Assembly: GCA_964424115.1 (NCBI GenBank) | Contig: CAYRHN010000027.1 | Location: forward strand, 1 to 33,971 | Direction: 5' to 3' | From: CAYRHN01 sp964424115 | Lineage (GTDB): Bacteria > Chloroflexota > Anaerolineae > Anaerolineales > Anaerolineaceae | DNA: 33,971 nucleotides | Shown here: positions 26,807-33,971 of the stretch, piece after piece | How the letters are laid out: each line of letters begins with the position of its first letter | How positions within the stretch are numbered: position 1 is the first letter of the stretch | The notes under the pieces: generated by a model | What the model was told of the DNA's origin: nothing | Seen by the model: the letters and a program-made list of their open reading frames with translations, nothing else | Databases searched by the model: none | Made by a program: the position numbers and the translations under genes

Positions 26807-29800
26807 TTACCGCCCGACGAAGGGCAGGAAGGTGCGCGCCATCACGTTGATGGTGATGCGGTTGCTGGTGTACGAACCGGTCGGGTCGGTGGCGAAGACC
26901 TTCACCACCACCTGCCCGGCATCCTGGTCGGCGGGAACGCCGCTGAAGGTGGCCGTGGCCGGGTCGAACTTCAACCAGGTTGGCAGCTCGCTGCCGTCCG
27001 CCAGTTTCGCCGTCAGGGTCACCTGGCCCAGGTATTCGGCCGGTACGTCGGCGAAGGCGCTCTCCGGCAGGGCCAGCCCAAAGGCGGCCGCGCTGTAGAT
27101 GGTCTGATCGCCGATCTGCGGGGCTTTCTTGGCAGTCACATGCAGGGTGACCGTGGCGGTGGTGGTGTACTCACCCTTGCCAAAGGTCGAGACCAGCATG
27201 TAGGTGAAGCTGTCGTCGCCGGTGAAGCCCTCATCCGGGATGTAGGCGAACGAGCCGTCCTGGTAGAGGGTCAGCGTGCCGTGAGTCACATCCGTCAGCA
27301 GGGTCACGTAGAGGAAATTGTCCGTGTCCACATCGCTGTCGTTGGCCAGCACGCCGGGGGCCGCCACAACCAGGCCGCCCGCTTCGGTGACGCTGTATTC
27401 GTCATCTCCCGCCACGGGCGGGTCGTTGACCGGGTTGACCGTGATCACCACCGTGGCCGGGTCGGTGTGAGCGCCCTTCAGGCTGGGCAGGGTGATCAAC
27501 ATGTAGGTGAAGCTGTCGGTGCCGGACCAGTTGGCCTCGGGGGTGTAGGTGAAGGAGCCGTCGCTGAAGAAGACCAGCGTGCCGTGGGCAGGCGAGGTCA
27601 GCAGGGCGGCGCTCCAGATGTCGGTCGCGTCCGGGTCGCTGTCGTTGGACATCACGCCGGGGGCTGCCACAACCAGTGCCACGTCTTCGTCGGTGGAGTA
27701 GGCGTCATCGACTGCCACGGGCGAGTCGTTGACCGGGGTGACGGTGATGGCGATGGTGGCGACATTCGAGTCATATTCGCCGTCGTTGACCTTGAAGGTG
27801 AAGCTGGCCGGGCCGGTGTAGTTCAGGTCGGGCGTGTAGGTCAGGGCGGGCGCGGTGCCAGTCAGGGCGCCGTGCAGGTTGCTCTGGTCGACCAGGATCC
27901 AGTTCAATGTACCGGGGATCAGGTCCGTGGCGGTCAGGGTGATTGCCAGGGGCGTATCCTCAGCCGTGGTGAGGGTCTGCGCATGCGCAACCGGCAGATC
28001 GTTGACCGCCAGGGCGAAGCAGATCTGTTCCGCGTCCACGGTCACGCAGGCGTTGTCCGCGCCGGAGGTCTGGGCAGTGTAGGTGGAGGAAACCAGGCCG
28101 CCTGTAAAGGGGATATTGGCCGGGGCAAAAGCGCCCAGGGCGGCGCTGAAGGCAGCCGGGATATTCTCGGGCAGCGAGCCGGTGAGAAGAACGTCGTCCG
28201 AGTTTTTGACCAGGGAAGCATTGAGGACCGCTTCCCCGCCCACAGCCAGGCTGAGCGGGCTCATTTCCGCTTCCAGCACGACCCACGGGTCGGCATCCAC
28301 CAGGCCGAAGACCGGGTCGCAATCCGCGCCGGCGGGACCTTCGTTGCAGCCCCACCAGTTGTTCTCGGCTGTGACCGCAGCAGTGGACTGGTTGATCAAT
28401 CCACCGTAAGCCGAACCATCCGTGCCGGTATAGGTCTGATCATTCCCGTAGATCCGGTTATGGTGGAGGATCACATTCGTTGGGCCAGGATTGCTCTTGC
28501 CCGGCTCGCCCACGCGGATGCCGCGCTCGTTGCCGGTGAAGGTGCTGCCCACGATCTGCACATTGTCCAGCGTCGCCGGGAAAGGTCCATAGGTGGCGCC
28601 GTCCGAGCGTGCTTTCAGCCCCATGCCAACGCCTTCTTTCGCGCCGCCCAGACCGTTATTCGTCACCGTCAGGTTGGTAAAGATCAGGTTCTGATAAGTC
28701 CCAGCCTTCAGGTTGATATCCATGCCGGACATCCAGGGGATGAAATAGCTCGGCAGGCCGGTGGCATCAAAGCCGTTCTGGCTGACCGTGCAATCCACGA
28801 AACTGGCATCTGTCAACTTTTCAGCATAAAGTCCTTTCAGACTATTGTGGTTGAAGGTGGTATTCGTGACGGTCACGTTGCTTACCGTGCTGGTATCTGC
28901 GCTGACCACTTTCTGGAAATACCAACCATACGCCAGGTTATTGAAGGCGCTGTCAATGACCGTCAGATGATTCAGGGTTGAACTGAGGTCAACATACAGG
29001 CCGCGCTCCTGCTCGGTCTGGGCATTGTTATTGGTGCCATAGACCATCAGATTGTCCAGGGTCAGGTAATCCACGTTGGTAGCGGTGGCTTCTGTGAACC
29101 GTCCAATGCTGACGCCTGCCTGACCAACCGGCAGCACGCGCATATCCTGCAAGCGGACCGGTTCCCCGGCGGTGCCCGATGCAGTAATTTGGAAAACTCC
29201 CTCTTTATAATCAACCACGGCCGGGCTGGTGACAATGGTATCCGCAGGCGTAGTACCGCTGCCCGTTCCGATGATCGCCACCTGCTTGTCGACCAATACA
29301 TCTTCAGCGTAAGTGCCCGCCGCCACATAGACCGTACCGCCCGAGGCAGCCAGGTTCACGCCTTCCTGGATGCGGCCAAGCGTGCCGTTCTGGGGGCTGT
29401 CGTCATCCACGTTGAGGGCAGAAAAATCACCCTGGAAACCGGGTAGAGCAGATTTGCCGCCCGCAGCGCCGTTCAGCCAGGGGGTGTAATCCACATCCGC
29501 GCTGACCGCAGCAGCCGCGCCGGCCGGGGTATTGCTGCCCAGCCAGTTGCCGGAGGCATCCAGCAGCGCGCCGGTGGTGTTGTTCACCGCTAGGTGGCTG
29601 CTGCCGCTCAGGTCGTTTTCAAATGCCGTGACCACCGCCCCATTGGCAGCCTGAATGGCGTCGCCGTTGCCGGTGACCCAGCTGTTGTTCAGCGTGGCCG
29701 AGGCGCTGTAGCCGGAGACCAGCAGGCCGACCGTGCTGTTGCGGATGGTCATGTTGCGCAAGGCCGAAGAGGCAGTGTGGCCATGCACTTCGGAGGGATT

Positions 29801-31309
29801 GTCAAACACATACACGCCCGCCAGGGAGGCATTCTCGATCGTCACGCCGTCCAGGGTCAGATGGGTGTTGTCGGCATCGCTGCCGCCCACGATCGGGTAA
29901 CCGTCCCAGTTGTTGATCCACACGCCGTAATCAGCGCCGCTGACCAGGCCGCGGGTGACAGTCAGATCGGCGGTGGTGGGGGTACTCCAGACCTGGTAGC
30001 CGACCGTCAGCGCGTTGATATCCGCGGTGATGACATTATCGGCGATCACGACATCCACTGCGGTTTGGATCGAGGAGAGCATGATCCCGTCCCAACGGAT
30101 GGTGCCGCTTTCCTCCAGCGCGCTGATCTGGTTGTTCACGATGAGGAACGGCGAGGCAGAGGAATAATGCAGGTTGTGGAAAATGCCCTTGCGGGTGGCC
30201 CTGATCTGGTTGTTGGTCAAGGAAGCCGGAAGGCCGGGGTTGGCGCGGTGATAATTACCGGTCTGGATGCCCACGCGCACATTATCGATAACATTCGCGT
30301 CCACCTGGGCATAGAAGTTGTCATAGAGCAAGACGCCGATGCCGTAGCCGTAGGGAATGTGGCCGATGTTGTTGATGAAATTGTAGCGGACATCGTTTCC
30401 GCTGGTGGGAACGCCGCCGTTGTTGTAATTATCCAGATCGATCGCGGCATAGGCGGTGTTTCGCAGGATGTTGTTCTCAATCTTCAGGTTAGCCGAGCCG
30501 TCGTAAGCGCCGATCGCTTCGCCGGCGTCCGCATCCGCGCCGTTGACCTCGATCCCGCTGGTGAGGGCCGGGTTGTCGCCGTCAAAGGTAAAGCCGTCAA
30601 TGCGGACATCGCTGGCGCCCACGTACAGATTGGACACCATCGTCGCGGACCAGGGGTTGGGGTCGGAACGGCCGGGCAGCACCACCGCTTCCAGGTCGCG
30701 CATGCCGGTGTTCGGGTCGATCCCGGCGTTGGGGCCGAGCAGGGCCAGCGGTTTGTTGACCGCCAGGTCGGTCTCCACATAGGTTCCGTCAGCCACATAG
30801 ACCGTGCCGCCGGAGGCCACCGCGTTCACGCCGTCCTGGATCACCGCAAAGTGATCCACGCCCCAGCCGGGGGTGGCGGCGGTGAAGTCTTCATCCACGT
30901 ACACCACAGTCGGGATGACCGTATAATTCCAGTTGAAGCCGGAAAAACCATAGTCGCTGCCATACTCATTGCGGGTCAGCAGCTGGTATTCCACCTGCGT
31001 CCCGCCCGGTAAGGCGGGGATGTCGGCATACCAGTTGGCGCCGGGGTAGGAGGTGTTATCGTAGCTTCCCAACACCTTCACATACGTGCCGGTGCCGACC
31101 AGGTGGTATTCCACCACAGCCGTTTCCCCCATAGCGGTATCGCTGTTCATCCAGACGCGCACCGTTTGGACGTCGGTCGGCGCAGTGGGAACCTGCGCCA
31201 CCCAGTTGCGGTAAGTGGCCGCCTGGACCGCCGAGACCGGCAGCAGGCTGAAGGCCAGGACGAGGATCAAAAATGATCCCAACCAAAGATTCAGTCGATT
31301 CTTGTGCAT
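26807..31309 (-). CDS. secreted beta-helix and cadherin-like surface protein, 1,500 residues
   Basis: The signal peptide covers about residues 1-30 (MHKNRLNLWLGSFLILVLAF... ending VQA). Residues 31-135 form a beta-sandwich-like domain rich in Trp and Tyr. Two right-handed parallel beta-helix regions follow, each opened by a similar motif: IQDGVNAVASGGTVYVADGT (about 155-175) and IQEGVNLAASGGTVYVAAGT (about 645-665). From about 1100 come three tandem cadherin-like/VCBS-type domains (DDAYSTDEDV, DDEYSVTEAG, GTL...DGSF.Y.P), then a CADG-type domain (LPTWLKFDPATATFSGVPAD), and the tail ARTFLPFVGR. No catalytic residues of a known polysaccharide lyase can be assigned by eye, so adhesion or polysaccharide binding is as likely as lyase activity. 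The start has a GGGAGAT site. Its tail and terminator resemble those of the next gene upstream. Confidence 0.88.
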   Translation of the reverse strand: MHKNRLNLWLGSFLILVLAFSLLPVSAVQAATYRNWVAQVPTAPTDVQTVRVWMNSDTAMGETAVVEYHLVGTGTYVKVLGSYDNTSYPGANWYADIPALPGGTQVEYQLLTRNEYGSDYGFSGFNWNYTVIPTVVYVDEDFTAATPGWGVDHFAVIQDGVNAVASGGTVYVADGTYVETDLAVNKPLALLGPNAGIDPNTGMRDLEAVVLPGRSDPNPWSATMVSNLYVGASDVRIDGFTFDGDNPALTSGIEVNGADADAGEAIGAYDGSANLKIENNILRNTAYAAIDLDNYNNGGVPTSGNDVRYNFINNIGHIPYGYGIGVLLYDNFYAQVDANVIDNVRVGIQTGNYHRANPGLPASLTNNQIRATRKGIFHNLHYSSASPFLIVNNQISALEESGTIRWDGIMLSSIQTAVDVVIADNVITADINALTVGYQVWSTPTTADLTVTRGLVSGADYGVWINNWDGYPIVGGSDADNTHLTLDGVTIENASLAGVYVFDNPSEVHGHTASSALRNMTIRNSTVGLLVSGYSASATLNNSWVTGNGDAIQAANGAVVTAFENDLSGSSHLAVNNTTGALLDASGNWLGSNTPAGAAAAVSADVDYTPWLNGAAGGKSALPGFQGDFSALNVDDDSPQNGTLGRIQEGVNLAASGGTVYVAAGTYAEDVLVDKQVAIIGTGSGTTPADTIVTSPAVVDYKEGVFQITASGTAGEPVRLQDMRVLPVGQAGVSIGRFTEATATNVDYLTLDNLMVYGTNNNAQTEQERGLYVDLSSTLNHLTVIDSAFNNLAYGWYFQKVVSADTSTVSNVTVTNTTFNHNSLKGLYAEKLTDASFVDCTVSQNGFDATGLPSYFIPWMSGMDINLKAGTYQNLIFTNLTVTNNGLGGAKEGVGMGLKARSDGATYGPFPATLDNVQIVGSTFTGNERGIRVGEPGKSNPGPTNVILHHNRIYGNDQTYTGTDGSAYGGLINQSTAAVTAENNWWGCNEGPAGADCDPVFGLVDADPWVVLEAEMSPLSLAVGGEAVLNASLVKNSDDVLLTGSLPENIPAAFSAALGAFAPANIPFTGGLVSSTYTAQTSGADNACVTVDAEQICFALAVNDLPVAHAQTLTTAEDTPLAITLTATDLIPGTLNWILVDQSNLHGALTGTAPALTYTPDLNYTGPASFTFKVNDGEYDSNVATIAITVTPVNDSPVAVDDAYSTDEDVALVVAAPGVMSNDSDPDATDIWSAALLTSPAHGTLVFFSDGSFTYTPEANWSGTDSFTYMLITLPSLKGAHTDPATVVITVNPVNDPPVAGDDEYSVTEAGGLVVAAPGVLANDSDVDTDNFLYVTLLTDVTHGTLTLYQDGSFAYIPDEGFTGDDSFTYMLVSTFGKGEYTTTATVTLHVTAKKAPQIGDQTIYSAAAFGLALPESAFADVPAEYLGQVTLTAKLADGSELPTWLKFDPATATFSGVPADQDAGQVVVKVFATDPTGSYTSNRITINVMARTFLPFVGR

Positions 31310-31341
31310 ATTTTATCTCCCTTGTTGCGACGTTATGTAAA

Positions 31342-31359
31342 CCTGTCTGTTCAGACAGG
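31342..31359. promoter_or_regulatory. 18-bp palindrome in the leader of the beta-helix gene
   Basis: CCTGTCTG and CAGACAGG are separated by TT, centred about 40 bases upstream of the ATG at 31309. The symmetry fits either an operator for a dimeric regulator or a leader hairpin just before the ribosome binding site. Confidence 0.45.
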
Positions 31360-31470
31360 GAAAATCAGGGGCAGGCTGCCTTGATGCGGAATTCCATATA
31401 AATTTTTTGGGTTTACAAATCGTTGTCGCCCCTTTCCAATAAGAACCAGTAAATTCGACGGCGTAAAACA

Positions 31471-31476
31471 ATTATA
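31471..31476 (-). promoter_or_regulatory. candidate -10 element of the beta-helix gene
   Basis: A perfect TATAAT on the minus strand, 161 bases before the ATG at 31309; the best -35 (TTAATG) is weak and 19 bases away. The stretch 31310-31645 holds this element, the palindrome at 31342-31359 and the terminator at 31595; I see no gene in it. Confidence 0.4.
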
Positions 31477-31594
31477 CCGGAATCTCCCCGGTGTACATTA
31501 AGAATTTACAGTTAAATGTCATGGTATGCGCTGTCAAATGTCATTGCGGATTCCTCACGTGCCAGAAGAACGCAGGCTGCATTGGACAAAAAAA

Positions 31595-31627
31595 AGACCC
31601 TGAAGGTCTTGAGGACCTTCAGGGTCT
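31595..31627 (-). terminator. intrinsic terminator of the CADG/MBG/YDG repeat gene
   Basis: A 13-bp stem of the same sequence as at 26721-26753, with a slightly different loop, followed on the minus strand by T residues (A run at 31588-31594 on the + strand). It starts 18 bases after the stop codon. Confidence 0.85.
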
Positions 31628-31645
31628 GGAGTGCAAAAACCAGCC

Positions 31646-33971
31646 TTACCGGATCAGGAAGGGCAGGAAGACCGCGAAGCCGGTGATGGTGAAGATCGCG
31701 GAAACGAAGGTGATCGCGTAGTTGCCGCCCGCGCTCAGGTCGCCCTGGGTGATGGCGAAGCTGCCGATCCACTCTCCGGGCTCACGCCCCAGCGCGCCGG
31801 TGAAGTGCGCCGCCGGGTCGGTGGAGGTGTAGGTGAAGACCGGATCGGGCTCGCCCACCAGCCTGGTGAAGCCGCTGTCGGCGGTGACCGTGATACCCTT
31901 GGGGGTGATCTCGCCGGTCGCATCCGGCAGGAAGGTCACGGCGTAGTTCAGGCCGCTGTTGCCGTCCGCCACTGCCCCGGCGGGGGTGAGGGTCTTGTCC
32001 GTCCCGGCGTCCGGGGTATCGAAGGTTTGGGTGAAGGCAGGCGCGTCGCCGCTGACCAGGGAGCCGACGGTGATGGTCGGTACTCCGATGGAGGCCATCG
32101 TGCCGTCATACACCTTGCTGTCTGTCACCGCCGAGACCGTGATCGGGCGGGTGGTGACCGCGCCGGTGGTAACCGGCAGGAAGGTCACGGCGTAGTTCAG
32201 GCCGCTGTTGCCGTCTGCCACCGCGCCGGCGGGGGTGAGGGTCTTGCCCGTGCCCACATCGCGGGTGTCGAAGGTCTGGGTGAAGGCGGGCGTGTCGCCG
32301 CTCGCCAGGCTGCCCACGGTGAGGATGGGCGCACCAACCGAGGCGGTGTCGCCGTCATACACCTTCGTATCGGCCACCGCCGAAACGCTGATCGGGCGGG
32401 TGGTGATGGTGAAGTTCACCGGGGCGAGGGTGATGGCGTAGTTGGCGCCGGCCGAGAGCGTGCCGATGGTGATGGTGTAGGTGCCCACGTTCTTGCCCGG
32501 GTCGCGCCCCAGCGCGCCGGTGAAGGGCGCTATCGGATCGGAGGAGGTGTAGGTGAAGGCCGGATCGGCCTCGCCGTAGACCTTGGTCTTGCCGCTGTCA
32601 GGCGTGACCGTGACCGGCTTGGCGACCAGCGTGACCGGGAAGACGGCCGAGGCGGCCGCGTTGTAATTGTTGTCGGCGGCCTTGCTGGCGGTCAGGCTGC
32701 AGGTGCCGGCCACGTTGGTCACGTTGAGGGTCGTACCGCCGGAGATGAAGCAGCCGGTGGAAGCGCCGCGTGAGAAGCTGAGCGTGCCGGTACCGGAGCC
32801 GCCTGCGGTCGTGATTGCGGCGGTGGAGCCAAAGGTCAGGCTGGACGGGCCAATGATCGAAAGGGTGGCCTGGTTAGCCTTCACCAGCGTGATCGGATAG
32901 CTGGTGGAAGAGCGCGCGTTGTAGTTGTCATCCGCGGCCCGGGTGGCAGTGACATTGCACGTGCCGCTGGCGTTGGTGATGTTCAGGGTGGTGCCGCCGG
33001 AGACTGAGCAGCCGGTGGAAGCGCCCGCGCTGAAGGTGTACGCGCCCGTGCCGGAGCCGCCAGTGGCGGTCAGGGTGGGCGTGGTGCCGTAGGTGGCGCT
33101 GGACGGCCCGGTGACGGTCACAACCGCCTGGGTAGCTTTGGCCAGGGTCACGGTGTACTCCGCTGAGGTGGCTGCGTTGTAGTCACCGTCGGCGGCCTTG
33201 CTGGCGGTCACCTTGCAAGCCGCGCTGGCATTGGTGACCGAGATCACGCCGCTGGAAGGATTGACCGTACAGCCGGTCGAAACGGTGGCGGTGTAGGACA
33301 TCACCCCCGCGCCGGAGCCGCCCGTGTAGGTGATCGTACCGGTCGCGCCGTAGGTGACGCTGGCCGGCCCGGTGACGGTCAGAGCAGCCTGGTTGGCCTT
33401 GCCGATCGTCAGGCGGAAAGTATCCGAGACCGTCCCGCCGTGTCCATCCGAGGCGGTGACGCTGATATCCAGGAAACCGACCGATCCGCTGGGCGGGGTG
33501 CCGCTGAAGGTGCGCGTGGCGGGTGTGAAGCTCAGCCAGGCCGGGTTACCCGCCGCAGAGTAGGTCAGCGTGTCGGTCGCATCGACATCATTGAAGGTGT
33601 TCGCGGCAAAGGTAAAGTTGAAGGCAGTGAAGACGGTCGCATTCTGGTCGGGGATCAGGTTGGCCACGGTCGGCGCGTCGTTGACGTTGTTGACCGTGAT
33701 GCGGAAGATGTCCGAGACCGTCCCGCCGTGCCCATCCGAGGCGGTGACGGTGATGTCCACGTAGCCCACGTCTGCGTTGGTCGGGGTGCCGCTGAAGGTA
33801 CGCGTGGCGGGTGTGAAGCTCAACCAGCCGGGCAGGACCGTGGCGGTGTAGGTCAGCGTGTCGGTCGCATCGACATCATTGAAGGCATCCGCGGCGAAGG
33901 TGAAGCTGAAGAGCGCGTCCTCGGTGGCCGTCTGGTCAGGGATCGGGTGCGCCACGGTCGGCGCGTCGTTG
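31646..33971 (-). CDS. repeat-rich surface protein with CADG, Ig-like, MBG and YDG domains (N-terminus beyond window)
   Basis: The frame stays open to the end of the window (codons for NDAPTV at the edge match the start of the next repeat), so the start is missing; an internal GTG at 33955 is not the true start. The visible ~774 residues contain two dystroglycan/cadherin-like CADG repeats (NDAPTV...IPDQ...FSFTFAADAFNDVDATDTLT), three Ig-like repeats with a cysteine pair (GSG-x-G...S-x-G-C...C-x-[VL]-T-[AS]), an MBG-type domain (KVYGEADPAFTYTSSDP), two YDG-type domains (TKVYDGD and SKVYDGT), and a final MBG-type domain. The C-terminus is GFAVFLPFLIR, like the neighbouring gene. The likely role is an extended cell-surface stalk or adhesin. 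Confidence 0.87.
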   Translation of the reverse strand, partial: NDAPTVAHPIPDQTATEDALFSFTFAADAFNDVDATDTLTYTATVLPGWLSFTPATRTFSGTPTNADVGYVDITVTASDGHGGTVSDIFRITVNNVNDAPTVANLIPDQNATVFTAFNFTFAANTFNDVDATDTLTYSAAGNPAWLSFTPATRTFSGTPPSGSVGFLDISVTASDGHGGTVSDTFRLTIGKANQAALTVTGPASVTYGATGTITYTGGSGAGVMSYTATVSTGCTVNPSSGVISVTNASAACKVTASKAADGDYNAATSAEYTVTLAKATQAVVTVTGPSSATYGTTPTLTATGGSGTGAYTFSAGASTGCSVSGGTTLNITNASGTCNVTATRAADDNYNARSSTSYPITLVKANQATLSIIGPSSLTFGSTAAITTAGGSGTGTLSFSRGASTGCFISGGTTLNVTNVAGTCSLTASKAADNNYNAAASAVFPVTLVAKPVTVTPDSGKTKVYGEADPAFTYTSSDPIAPFTGALGRDPGKNVGTYTITIGTLSAGANYAITLAPVNFTITTRPISVSAVADTKVYDGDTASVGAPILTVGSLASGDTPAFTQTFDTRDVGTGKTLTPAGAVADGNSGLNYAVTFLPVTTGAVTTRPITVSAVTDSKVYDGTMASIGVPTITVGSLVSGDAPAFTQTFDTPDAGTDKTLTPAGAVADGNSGLNYAVTFLPDATGEITPKGITVTADSGFTRLVGEPDPVFTYTSTDPAAHFTGALGREPGEWIGSFAITQGDLSAGGNYAITFVSAIFTITGFAVFLPFLIR

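Noticed and set aside
26735..31012. + strand open frames of 748 and 472 codons over the beta-helix gene
   Set aside because: Antisense shadows of a well-supported secreted protein; one even starts inside the terminator region.
33570..33955. GTG at 33955 as the start of the last gene
   Set aside because: The frame is open to the window edge and the edge residues (NDAPTV) match the opening of the following CADG repeat, so the gene continues upstream.

Overview
The window looks like a chromosomal contig of a GC-rich bacterium, most probably a member of the Chloroflexota (Anaerolineae-like). I base this on very large DUF11/cadherin-like surface proteins, a Thr/Pro-rich lipoprotein, a 7TM multi-PAS histidine kinase and the overall gene style. 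This is inference from family knowledge, since no rRNA or marker tree is available here. There is one assembly gap of 100 N at 12620-12719.

Layout. Positions 238-2772 hold two housekeeping genes on the + strand: a short-form phosphoglycerate dehydrogenase-like enzyme and an M32 carboxypeptidase. Positions 2773-7181 hold small envelope or secreted genes: a lipoprotein with a long Thr/Pro linker, an L,D-transpeptidase, a cupredoxin-like lipoprotein that has lost most copper ligands, and an isoprenylcysteine methyltransferase-like membrane protein. They are separated by intergenic copies of a structured repeat. Positions 7254-21441 (minus strand) are one giant gene interrupted by the gap. It encodes a secreted protein of at least 4,695 residues made of D2-fimbrial/DUF11 modules, followed by an LPETG sequence and then a complete C-terminal sortase domain. 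Divergent from it, at 22019-25722, lie a 7TM-PAS-GAF histidine kinase and its NarL-type response regulator, overlapping by ATGA. SurE nucleotidase follows on the minus strand. Two more huge minus-strand secreted proteins complete the window: a 1,500-residue double beta-helix/cadherin-like protein, and a CADG/MBG/YDG repeat protein whose N-terminus lies outside the window. These two share a C-terminal FLPF-x-x-R tail and an almost identical terminator hairpin.

How the parts may work together. Three giant surface proteins, a wall cross-linking L,D-transpeptidase and a built-in sortase point to a cell-surface assembly region. The kinase/regulator pair is divergent from the sortase-adhesin and is a candidate regulator of it. 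The most unusual object is the single polypeptide that carries adhesin repeats, a sortase recognition sequence and the sortase itself, in that order. This suggests a self-processing or self-anchoring surface fibre. The function is untested, and I believe (from memory, unchecked) that related architectures may exist in other Chloroflexota.
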